Assembly (NCBI RefSeq): GCF_003265705.1 | Contig: NW_020313157.1 | Coordinates: 1,704,773-1,768,772 of the forward strand | Direction of reading: 5' to 3' | Length of the DNA stretch: 64,000 nucleotides | Origin: Callorhinus ursinus | Lineage: Eukaryota; Chordata; Mammalia; Carnivora; Otariidae | Part shown: positions 55,723-64,000 of the stretch, in pieces | Position numbering within the stretch: position 1 is the stretch's first letter | How the letters are laid out: the number at the start of each line of letters is the position of its first letter | Made by a program: the position numbers and the translations under genes | The notes under the pieces: generated by a model | What the model saw: the letters and a program-made list of their open reading frames with translations, nothing else | The model's database searches: none | What the model was told of the DNA's origin: nothing

Positions 55723-55928
55723 CTATTTATTTAATTTTATTATTTATTTATTTTTAGAGAGAATGAGAGAGCGGGGCGGGCGGGGGGAGAGGAAAACAGA
55801 GAATCTTATGCAGGCTCCACCCCCAGCACAGAGCCTGACGTGGGGCTCAATCTCACAATCCCGAGATCATGAGCTGAGCCAAAATCAATAGTCAGCTGCT
55901 CAACCGACTGAGCCACTCATGCACCCCT
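55723..55928 (-). mobile_element. Older Can-SINE subfamily
   Basis: Antisense SINE with 'CACAGAGCCTGACGTGGGGC' body and 'AACCGACTGAGCCACTCATG' head; tail on plus is TTTATTATTTATTTATTT. AGACTCCCCT flanks it at 55713-55722 and 55929-55938. Confidence 0.93.
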
Positions 55929-56004
55929 AGACTCCCCTACTTTATGATAGCTAACACACACTGACACTAACTAGGTACAAGTAATAATACTAAAAATGTT
56001 ACAT

Positions 56005-56165
56005 ATGTTAACACATTTAATAAGAACTTTAGAGGTAAGTTACCATTATTATCCTCATTTTACTGATGAGGCTTAAAAAGTTTAAGTACTTTGTGTATAG
56101 AAAACCCTAGATTCAAAACTAAGTATTCTGGCTTTCAACTACCATATTATGCCAACTCCAGCAAA
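56005..56165 (-). mobile_element. MIR SINE fragment
   Basis: 'TTATCCTCATTTTACTGATG' and 'AGGCTTAAAAAGTTTAAGTA' are an antisense MIR core. Confidence 0.65.
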
Positions 56166-56169
56166 ATAA

Positions 56170-58040
56170 TTTATGGCCAAGGTTACCCTCAAAACCCACA
56201 GGTTCCCATAAAGTGTAACACATGTGGTTTTGCATTAGTAACACTTGTACATTAACTCATGCACTAAAACCATCAAGCTAGATTAGAAAAAGAATCAAAA
56301 AGGCTACATACTGACATTAGATAATTATCATATACCTACAGAATAATGGGCAATGAGTAGAGAATCCATATTCTTCTGCTTTCCTACAGGGTTCAGGTCT
56401 TTGATTTCCTATTAAGACTCTATGACATCAATACAGTTCTCTATTTATGGATATGAAAATTAAATGAGATTGAATGATATAATGGAGCAGTACCTTATAT
56501 TGAAAATAGCAGTAGTGTGCTAGTAAATGCTTAATAACCAGATCTCAGGGCAGCAGGTGGAGGAAATCACTGGTCTGTAGAATTTTCTAGTTTCCATGAT
56601 TTAAATATTCCCACTATGGCCAATTTCAAGCTGCTGATATGACATAAACTAACTGGCAGATTTCCTTACATGTTAACCATCAGCTCTCACTGGCCAGGAC
56701 AAGCTGGCTCCAGCATACCATTAGGGGAGAGGTCCTATAGACAGCTCTGGGAAGAGAAGCAATTCCAATGTATATACTTAAAGGAATTCTCTCTGTAATA
56801 TGGAAATAGAATTTTAACTCTTTTCTTAAATGAAAAATGCAGCCTAAATTCTGTGCATTTATATTCTAAATTTTTTGAGACTAAACAGTAAAACAAGTAG
56901 CGTACAAAGTGTAGAATTTTAGACAACTTACACCAACGAACATTTTTTTCTCTTAAATGTTCTATATAATGGCACTAAAAGCTTTATTTCTAGATTTTTG
57001 ATAAGCATATTATGAAGACCGAGCTATACCAAAAAAACAGCCATTATTAAAGTGTAGTGTGTGAACACACAGACAGATTTGCACTCTTTTTTTGAAAACT
57101 ATTCTGTGTAAGTTTTCCTTTCTTGTTAATTTCTTTCAGTTTACTTTGAAATACAATACACATCTCAAAGTTGTATGGATCCAAAGTAGAGTGCATCTGA
57201 AGTTTTTTATCCAAACTTGTCTTAAATTACTCAGTAGTTTCATGAAAGCCATATTGCTTCCCCTCTCCAGTCTACCAGACATAACTCAAAGAGTTGAGTT
57301 ATCAGCCTTTTCTGAAACCTTTGCAAAATGACTGTTCATCCTTGATTTGGGGGGCCATTCTCTCTGAAGGGAGAAAAGAAGGATTCTGTGACCGATGAAG
57401 CAGACTACCTCCTAGAAACCACAGTGCCATAATTATGAGGGTCCAACAGCTTGGTGAGTGGTGAAAATGGAAAATGGAAGGGAGGCCCTCAAATGGTTTT
57501 AATATTCTAATGTTTGGGTCAAAGATAAATGTTGTTAATTTCGATTCAATGTCGTTTGTTTTTTTTTTTCCTCCTTTAGAATAGTTGATATTATATAGAT
57601 AGCCTATTTTTCACTTCTTCTGGACCACTACCCACACCAAATGTTCCTCACCTTCAGTGTAGTCCTAGGACAGTCAAGGCTTTATGCTACCCTGTATCCA
57701 TGTGACTTCTGGTAAGTGTCTTGCCTTCTCTGACCCTCAGAATTCATCCTGCCTGGACTGAGAACATTATGCTCCACCTTCACCCTGTGGCTTCTATCCC
57801 CTCCAGGGCCAGGGACAACTAAGTGTATCTATTTGATTTTAAGCAGAAGTCTATGTTGGACATACTAACTTCTTTATTCAGTGAAGAGGGTATCTGCCCA
57901 CTGGCTTCACAGAGGTGTCAAATGACATAATGGATATGAAAAACTCTCTGGGGGAGGGGGGAAAGAAAGATAAGAGCTTCACAGATGTAAGGCATTATTA
58001 ATGTTACAGATACAGATAATACTTGCCAATGATATGCATA
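56170..58040. other. Unique sequence including one copy of an unclassified repeat
   Basis: No gene recognised. Contains the first copy (56602-56642) of a 40-bp sequence repeated at 58327. Largely AT-rich; short T run at 57559-57569. Confidence 0.4.
56602..56642. repeat. Unclassified 40-bp repeat, copy 1
   Basis: CACTATGGCCAATTTCAAG and the bases around it, ending TGATATGA, recur at 58327-58366 with few differences. It does not match a family I recognise. Confidence 0.7.
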
Positions 58041-58044
58041 ATGC

Positions 58045-58200
58045 CCAGAATCAGTGAATTCTAGAGCTGGGAAGAAACTTTGTTATCACCCAGTCTAATT
58101 CATCATTTCCCTAACACAGCCTAAATATTACAGCCAACAGAGAGAGCTCCTTCACATCCAGGTCACCTAATCCCAGGAAAAATGACCACCATTTTCTGAG
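58045..58200. mobile_element. Possible ancient repeat fragment
   Basis: 'AGTGAATTCTAGAGCTGGGA' and 'TTATCACCCAGTCTAATTCA' recall an old mammalian repeat starting 'attctagagctggaaggga'. Weak. Confidence 0.35.
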
Positions 58201-58326
58201 GCTGATCTGGGTGACAAAAACCTTTTATTTCATTTTACCTCGGATCTGTGTGAGCTGATAAATGGCTCTTCCCTCCCCGCAAGCCATAAAAGCCCCAAAT
58301 TATATTGCTTGCCAATTCCTGTAGTG

Positions 58327-58366
58327 TAAATACCCCACTATGGCCAATTTCAAGTTATTGATATGA
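58327..58366. repeat. Unclassified 40-bp repeat, copy 2
   Basis: Matches 56602-56642 over CACTATGGCCAATTTCAAG and flanks, same orientation, about 1.7 kb away. Confidence 0.7.
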
Positions 58367-58479
58367 AGCCACTGAATGTGAAAGTTGTGGAGACTGGCTC
58401 CTATGGTCCGTATCATTCTGGCAGCCCAAACAGCCCACGCAGCCTAGGATGAACTGAGTGTTTGACCTCAAGAGATTCC

Positions 58480-58741
58480 ACAAGCAGCGGCAGAGACGGA
58501 TTTGTGAACAGATAACTAAAACACAAGGTGATCAGAGTCATAGTAGAGAAAGTGGGTTCAAGGTGCTTTGGGCCCCCAGAGGACAAAACAAGTAACTAAA
58601 GAGCAGGTACAAAAAGGAGGCGGTCTTTGAGACGGGGTTTAAAGAATCTGTAGGAGCACAATAGGTGAGCATGGGGACAGGCAACAGAAAAGAACACAGA
58701 GGGAGAGCATGACACAAGCAAAGGCAAAAAAAAAAAAAAAA
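58480..58741 (+). mobile_element. Ancient medium-reiterated repeat with A run
   Basis: 'GAGACGGGGTTTAAAGAATC' and 'GAGCATGACACAAGCAAAGG' fit the same old family as 16020, followed by a run of A at about 58726-58741. Confidence 0.4.
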
Positions 58742-58924
58742 GTACGAATGATTGTTTTCAGGGCGTGGTCATCAGTTAGATGTGGCTGAAATTATTATAC
58801 TAAAGCAGCTCCCAGCCCAGAAGTTGGTGTCAAGATGAAGGGGCCCTTTAGAAGTCTGTATTTCGTAAGATAAGCCCTTTCCACTGAAGGGGTGTAAGCA
58901 CTAAGTAAGCGCTGACAGAGATAC

Positions 58925-59140
58925 AATCTACACATGTGATTTTAAATTTTCCAGTAGCCACATTAAAGCAAGCAAAAAAAATAGGTAAAGTTATTTTTGA
59001 AATAGACTTTGTTTAACCCACTATGTAAAAATTATTATTTTAATAATATGTGGCACTAGCCATGTTTCAAGGGCTGGGAGGACATGTGGCTTATGGTTCC
59101 TGTAGTGCATGGTACAGTACCAAGGTGGTCTGATCTTGTA
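58925..59140. mobile_element. Old DNA-transposon-like repeat, second copy
   Basis: 'TTTAAATTTTCCAGTAGCCA', 'CATTAAAGCAAGCAAAAAAA', 'GCACTAGCCATGTTTCAAGG' and 'GACATGTGGCTTATGGTTCC' match the family at 38005 over most of its length. Confidence 0.7.
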
Positions 59141-59441
59141 AAAATGTACATTGAGTCCCCAGGGCACGGGTGCTGGATGGGTGCTATGTGGTTTGGGAAA
59201 CTTCCAATGTGTCTCATCTCACTGGCATTGCCTCTGCTGGCACTTGATTACAACCCACAATGAGTGGCATCAGGCAGTAGAAACAGAGAACAAAAGTTGC
59301 CCACCCAATGCCTCAATCACATTTACCCCTGGGATGTAAGTGCTCTAGCTTCTATTTCTTCAGGTGATCAGAGACACGTCTGGAGAAATAGAGAATGTAT
59401 CTATAGCCGACATATTTACTCCCTTTCTCCATTCTTTCCAG

Positions 59442-59533
59442 CCAGGAAACAACAGAATATCTACCTTTTGGGGAGTTGGAACATTAAAATAAGTTCATTA
59501 GAGAAGAGCATTTAGAAGAGGACCAGGCTAATG
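59442..59533 (+). other. Exon-like segment, 92 bp, probably noncoding
   Basis: The acceptor is excellent: a long pyrimidine tract (CTCCCTTTCTCCATTCTTTC) ending CAG. The donor is ATG|GTAAGT. All three frames contain a stop, so it could only be a noncoding or untranslated exon, or a terminal coding exon in the frame that stops near its end. No partner exon is identified. Confidence 0.25.
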
Positions 59534-59539
59534 GTAAGT

Positions 59540-60580
59540 GTAATAGTCCCTCACTCTCTTTGTTATGCATAGCATGCATCCTGTCTGATACAAAAAGTGT
59601 GCTAGATGAGTATTTGTTACCTCTATTATCATACAGAAAATGATGCTGGCTGAGTTAGCCCAACTTCACCTTCCTTCCAGCCCTAAAGGCTCTTTCAGCG
59701 TAGACTACCCTGTGTCCTACTTGTGGGGGGTCAGGTCGTATCCACCTGAAGCCCTATGCTTCATGAACCCTTCTCAAGCTTACACAGGTCCTCACCCCTC
59801 TTTCTTTGAATTCTTATAAGACGCCTCTTCTGTCTCTACAACTGGACCCTGAGTCAAGACCAGCTGGGCACTGAATGCCCAAAACTTTCTCTGTAGATAC
59901 TTTGTCCAACAGTCCCAATGAGTTGAATACAGGATTGGATACCCACTGAATGTCAGACATTCTTGTGGCTCCTTTGGATATAAAAGTGCTCAGGACTGTT
60001 GCTTTCATTTCAGGGCATCTGAGTATAGAAGTTTCCTTCAGAACAAGAAATATATGCCCACTTTTATTTTTCCAAATGATTTATAAAAGCACTGGGCTCA
60101 CAAAAGCTGCTCTAATACCTTCTGATGGATTGAGAAGAAAAAAAGAAAAGCCTCAAATTTCCCAGAAGGAGTACTCACCATCTTGGACCAAATGATAGAA
60201 AAACATAAGGCCCTCATCCTGTCACTCCCTGAAAACTCTTATGCTCCAGAATCAGAATACCTCTCATTACATGGACACTGCATTGTTTAAAAGTCTGATT
60301 TAATATTTTCTCTTACTTTTGAAATTCTCCCAGGTCTCAGGCTGCCAAAGGATTGGGCAGAGTGGAGTATTTCTAGTCAATGATAGCATTATCATATGAT
60401 TCCCGTTAATCCCTAAATGCTGGAAATAGCACACCTAGTATTTAGCAAAAGTCTAGCTTCTTAATACGGCAGGTATTAGGGTAGGCATTAGGTGTTTTAG
60501 ATAGCAGGAGAATCTCATATCCCTTTCCTACCCTACATGGTTTTTTTTTTTTCTTTAACAAAGTTTCTTCTCAAAGTTTC
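59540..60580. other. Unique sequence
   Basis: No gene recognised. Possible L2-like trace at about 60200-60260. T run at 60541-60552. Confidence 0.4.
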
Positions 60581-60584
60581 ACTT

Positions 60585-61060
60585 TAAATATAAAATATGT
60601 CCTTGTGGAAGCTGTTACAAATGTCACCACTTTAACCGGCCCAAATTTATGGTGGCATTGAATTTTAATGGAGCCATAAATGTCTGATGTAATGGTGATA
60701 TATGCATCGCAATAAATTGTTATAGAGAAATATAAAAATAAGTGTAAGATAAAAGATTGTGTATAAAATATGTTTTTATATCTCCTTTAATGATTAAAAA
60801 TCATACAAACTTGATATTCTAAATCACTTGGAATTGCCACTGTGGCTCAGAGAACATTTTCTCCCCTGAAAGTCTTTCCCAGGCTGAGTTGATGATTCTG
60901 TGGTCAGAAATCACATCTGCTTTAATGAGGACATTTAAGATGATTTTTATGTTGACGTGGGAAAAAAAGTAATTAGCATTAAAGAAGATGGAGATGATGA
61001 CATCAATGACCCTTTGCCTTGGGAATGGTCCTCTGGAACTGACAGGATTGATGGGCTTGT
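60585..61060. promoter_or_regulatory. Candidate conserved noncoding element G
   Basis: Nearly 500 bp without repeats. It holds 'TTTAACCGGCCCAAATTTAT', 'GATATATGCATCGCAATAAA', 'TTTAATGATTAAAAATCATA' (a near palindrome of TAAT cores) and 'AAGTAATTAGCATTAAAG'. Enhancer-like texture; unaligned. Confidence 0.33.
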
Positions 61061-61244
61061 GGCCTCGTGACAACTCCCGCTGTCTTCAGGGCGACCCTAA
61101 CACTCGCCCAGTGTCTTGAAGTGACTTGGCAGCTCCAAGGACAGATCAGGAAAGAGGGAGAGGACAGAAGTAAGCAGCAGGAGGTGAGGCACTAGTTGTG
61201 GAGTTAGTTGAACAGAAGTGGCTGCAGATGATGCTGGCTGCTGT

Positions 61245-61345
61245 CCTAGCTTCACCACCGACTTGCCTGGATGAGCAACCTCCACCTTTCCAAGCCTCAG
61301 TTTCCCCATGTACAAAATGGAGGTGACAATAGCATCAGGGTGTGG
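61245..61345 (+). mobile_element. MIR SINE fragment
   Basis: 'CCAAGCCTCAGTTTCCCCAT' then 'GTACAAAATGGAGGTGACAA' is a sense MIR core. Confidence 0.75.
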
Positions 61346-61419
61346 GCATCTTTATTTTTACCACATGCCCTCATTAGCCTATTTTCAGTACTGCCCCTAA
61401 TGTTCATTTGAGTCCCCAT

Positions 61420-61850
61420 TTCAATGCATTATGACTGCTCATTCACCCTTCCCTCCAGGGTAGTATGTGGTAAACAGAGGCATTGCTGCAGCCACAGTGA
61501 TCTTCTCAAGGATGGGCATGTGAACCTCCATCTAAACCAATGAGAAGCCATGATACTTATTGGAACTTTGGAGACAGGAAAAGATACTTTCCTGCTAGAC
61601 TTCATCCTGAAAAGAATGTGGGCTTGAGGAGCTGCAGCCCTTCTGCCACCATGACAACCTGTCTGAACATGGTACCAAGAAATGGGAAGAGGAATCAAGA
61701 GATTAGGAAAAAGACTAGAGCCTGGAACATGGTTTAAGTCCCTGGATCCAGCCATGCCTGAAGCCAGATACTCCTGGATTTTTCAGTTGCATGAGTTGAC
61801 AAATTCTCTTTCAGCTTCTCATCATTTGAGGTTTGGTTTTGGGTCACTTG
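61420..61850 (+). mobile_element. Ancient repeat, family unresolved
   Basis: 'CCTGGATCCAGCCATGCCTG', 'AAGCCAGATACTCCTGGATT' and 'CAGTTGCATGAGTTGACAAA' match a common old mammalian repeat end. Name uncertain. Confidence 0.5.
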
Positions 61851-61889
61851 TAACCAAATGAGTCCTAAATGATAGACTGTTTCATGGTT

Positions 61890-61985
61890 TTGCTCTGAGG
61901 ATGAGTGAGATAATCCACATAATGTTCTTTGCACAGTATCCAACAAACAAGTCCTTAGTAAGTGTTGGCTAATGCTATTACCATC
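61890..61985 (+). mobile_element. MIR 3' half
   Basis: 'GATGAGTGAGATAATCCACA' and 'CCTTAGTAAGTGTTGGCTAA' are sense MIR 3' sequence. Confidence 0.65.
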
Positions 61986-61989
61986 GTTA

Positions 61990-62835
61990 GAAGACTGACT
62001 GCAGCCAGCCTCTGTTCTGGGGGCTCTGCTGCACACGTGTTTGGCAGAGCCCCTTCGGGATCTCCAGGGATCACGCCATGTTTGGTGACCTGCTGCCCTG
62101 CTCTCCTCTGACTTCTGATGATTGATTGCCAGGGCATCTGGTGAATATTAACACTGGCCCTGGCTCTCCAGGGAGCCTCCAGACTGTGAAGTCCTGAAAG
62201 TCAGCCTCCTCCCCTTGTTTTTGCTTCCTCCCAGCCCGGCTCCCCACGGCTGCTCTGCCCTCTCTACCCTCGGGATGTGGCTCCACTGCCAACAAGCTTT
62301 GGGCTTCTGTTTGCTGTGGAAAAATACCAAGTTCAAAGAAAGCTGCTGAGCAGCACCGACCCCTCCCTCACCGGGCCACACGCTTCTTCCTGCAGCCTGT
62401 CATCAGCTTAGACTCATCCCACTCTCTCTGTCTCTAGCTGTGGCTTGTACCAATTTGTTTTTCTTATCTTTTTTGCCTTCGTACTGTGCCAAGGTTCGTG
62501 TTTGCAAAGACAGAATTGGAGAGTGCTCAACTGGGCTCTAACTCGGGGCATTAGCTTCTGAGTTCACACTCTTTTCTACAACAAGAGGGATTTTGGTCCC
62601 AGGTCCTCATGTCTTCCTTTTTACTCCTGATATTCCTAGCTTGACATCTTAAGGTGCGCAGTCACCAAAACTTGGGCATCTGTCTCTGTCATATGGAAAG
62701 TTCTCCAGTTTTCTTTCTTTCTATGTTAGAGCCCCATTTCCCTACAGATGGCAGGAAGATAAGGACCAAGGAAAAATGTATTGCAAATGGCCACACCTCT
62801 TTACCAGCACTCCTTTGCTTTTTGTTTTGCTGTAA
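61990..62835. other. Unique sequence
   Basis: GC-richer than its surroundings at 62000-62400 but without CpG clustering. No gene recognised. Confidence 0.4.
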
Positions 62836-62839
62836 CATT

Positions 62840-63040
62840 AATACCTTCTAATAGCCCCTGTAATTAACTGATTCATTTTTATTGTCTGTTTCTTTCCCCT
62901 CCTAGAATGCAAGCTCCATGATATCAGGGATTCTTGACTGTTTTGTTGCTGCTGGGCTCCCAGGGCCTGGAACAGCGTCAGACACACAGAGTACTGTGTA
63001 TGTGCTCAACAAATACATGTTGGATGTTAAATACTTGATT
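62840..63040 (+). mobile_element. LINE-2 3' end
   Basis: 'TAGAATGCAAGCTCCATGAT', 'CTGGGCTCCCAGGGCCTGGA' and 'GTGTATGTGCTCAACAAATA' follow the L2 terminus in order. Confidence 0.85.
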
Positions 63041-63632
63041 GGGATCAGCCTTAATGTCCGTATTCCTCTGTATTCATGATACCAAGTTCCTCTATATTCA
63101 TTTGTTCATTCATCTCTTCCTGCCTTCCTTCCTTCCATCTCCCCTTGCTCAAACAATTATTCATACCTACCAAGTGTGAAAGAGATATAATTCCCACATT
63201 CAAGGAGCATACAGTCTAATGAAGAAAACATCCACTTAAACCAAGGACACTAAGGCCTGGTAACTACTAGAAAAATTTCAGGATGTTTGGGGAGCAAGGC
63301 AAAAAGGAGCTTTCTCTAAACTTGGTATGAGTAGGAGTTAGCATGTCTTTGCCAGAGACAAATGGAAAGCCAATCCTACCATGAGTTCATCCATCTTCCC
63401 TCGCTTTTCTGCTCTAACACTGATATCCATGAAACCCCTCTAGCCAAGGTTTAGATTAGCCAGCTGATTTCAGCAAGAAGTTAATGTCTGGCATTTCACT
63501 GTGATACATTTAAAAAGAGCCATAAATAAATTCTGGACCATGTGCTGTGGGAGCCCCCAAATTCAAATGTTCCAGCAGAAAATCTGAAGCTGGACTGAAA
63601 ACAATAGATTGTGCTTCATGCTTCCTTTAGAT

Positions 63633-63755
63633 TTAAAGACAAGTTTTATTGAAATATAATTCACATACATGTCATCCATTTAAAGTGTACAAGTCAGTGG
63701 TGTTTAGTTTATTCACAGAGTTCTGCAGTCATAATCACTGGTTTGAGTTCTATAA
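63633..63755 (-). mobile_element. LINE-1 3' region, antisense
   Basis: 'GTTTTATTGAAATATAATTC' then 'ATTTAAAGTGTACAAGTCAG' is the same antisense L1M region as 49285. Confidence 0.8.
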
Positions 63756-64000
63756 TAAGGGAAATTTGGGATGCAAAGGAAAACTCCAAGCACACTTCAC
63801 TTAGTGAGAAACATAGATTTACTGACATACAAAAGATAGGATAAAGAGCCAAATAGGGGCAGGATAATGTGGGATATTGTGGAGCATGGGTGAGACTAAG
63901 CAATGTAAAGCCAAAATATTTTTTTCCAGAGTCTTTTTTTTTTTTTAAATGATACAGGTCTTGTGTGATTACACTGATTGCCGAAGTAAGGCATCCAATG

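Noticed and set aside
2900..55928. tRNA genes suggested by the A/B-box-like sequences
   Set aside because: These are the tRNA-derived heads of Can-SINEs followed by CT-rich bodies and A-rich tails, not functional tRNAs.
61112..61169. 58-bp plus-strand exon
   Set aside because: Open frame, but a weak acceptor and a poor donor (GAA|GTAAGC); too short to stand on its own.

Overview
The window is mammalian nuclear DNA from a carnivoran, most likely a non-canid caniform (bear, seal or weasel group). Eleven tRNA-Lys-derived Can-SINEs are present. Most have the head 'CGCCTGGGTGGCTCAG' followed by a body with a 'CTCAGCAGGGAGTCTGCTTC' module and an AATAAA-rich tail. That combination suits arctoid carnivores better than dogs or cats. 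This is inferred from remembered subfamily differences, not from a search.

I see no confidently identifiable protein-coding gene, functional RNA gene, CpG island or promoter. The only long ORF with a recognisable product is the carboxy-terminal part of a LINE-1 ORF2 in a 5'-truncated L1 (about 3088-4465, minus). The other long open frames are about as long as chance predicts in 64 kb, or run through low-complexity DNA. The window reads as intergenic or intronic sequence.

Layout: 1-2.2 kb holds a hAT-type DNA transposon remnant and an L1 3' end. 2.8-4.7 kb is a three-level nest (MIR hit by a Can-SINE, whose tail was hit by an L1). 5.7-10.7 kb has MIR and L2 remnants with mostly unique spacers. 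10.7-12.7 kb is a pile of several L1 3' pieces plus part of a MaLR LTR. 13-22 kb is repeat-poor and holds the best candidates for conserved noncoding (regulatory) DNA, plus one exon-like segment. 22-28 kb is again MIR/L2/MaLR. 28.2-28.6 kb is a SINE-in-SINE nest. 31-34 kb is old L1, an LTR-like repeat and a second hAT-type copy. 37-42 kb has MLT1/MaLR LTRs, three Can-SINEs, microsatellites and an L1. 43-46 kb is mostly unique. 47-52 kb is dense in L1 and SINE, including two SINEs back to back inside an L1. 53-64 kb is mostly unique with scattered MIR, L2 and SINE copies, another conserved-element candidate and an unclassified 40-bp repeat pair.

The repeats record a sequence of events: ancient MIR, L2 and DNA transposons; then MaLR LTRs and old L1s; then carnivoran SINEs and a fairly young L1 that used earlier SINE tails as landing sites. 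No novel multi-gene system was found. The most useful leads are the candidate conserved noncoding blocks, a few exon-like segments with good splice signals, and the unclassified repeat pair. Repeat boundaries are read by eye and may be off by tens of bases; family names come from remembered consensus sequences.
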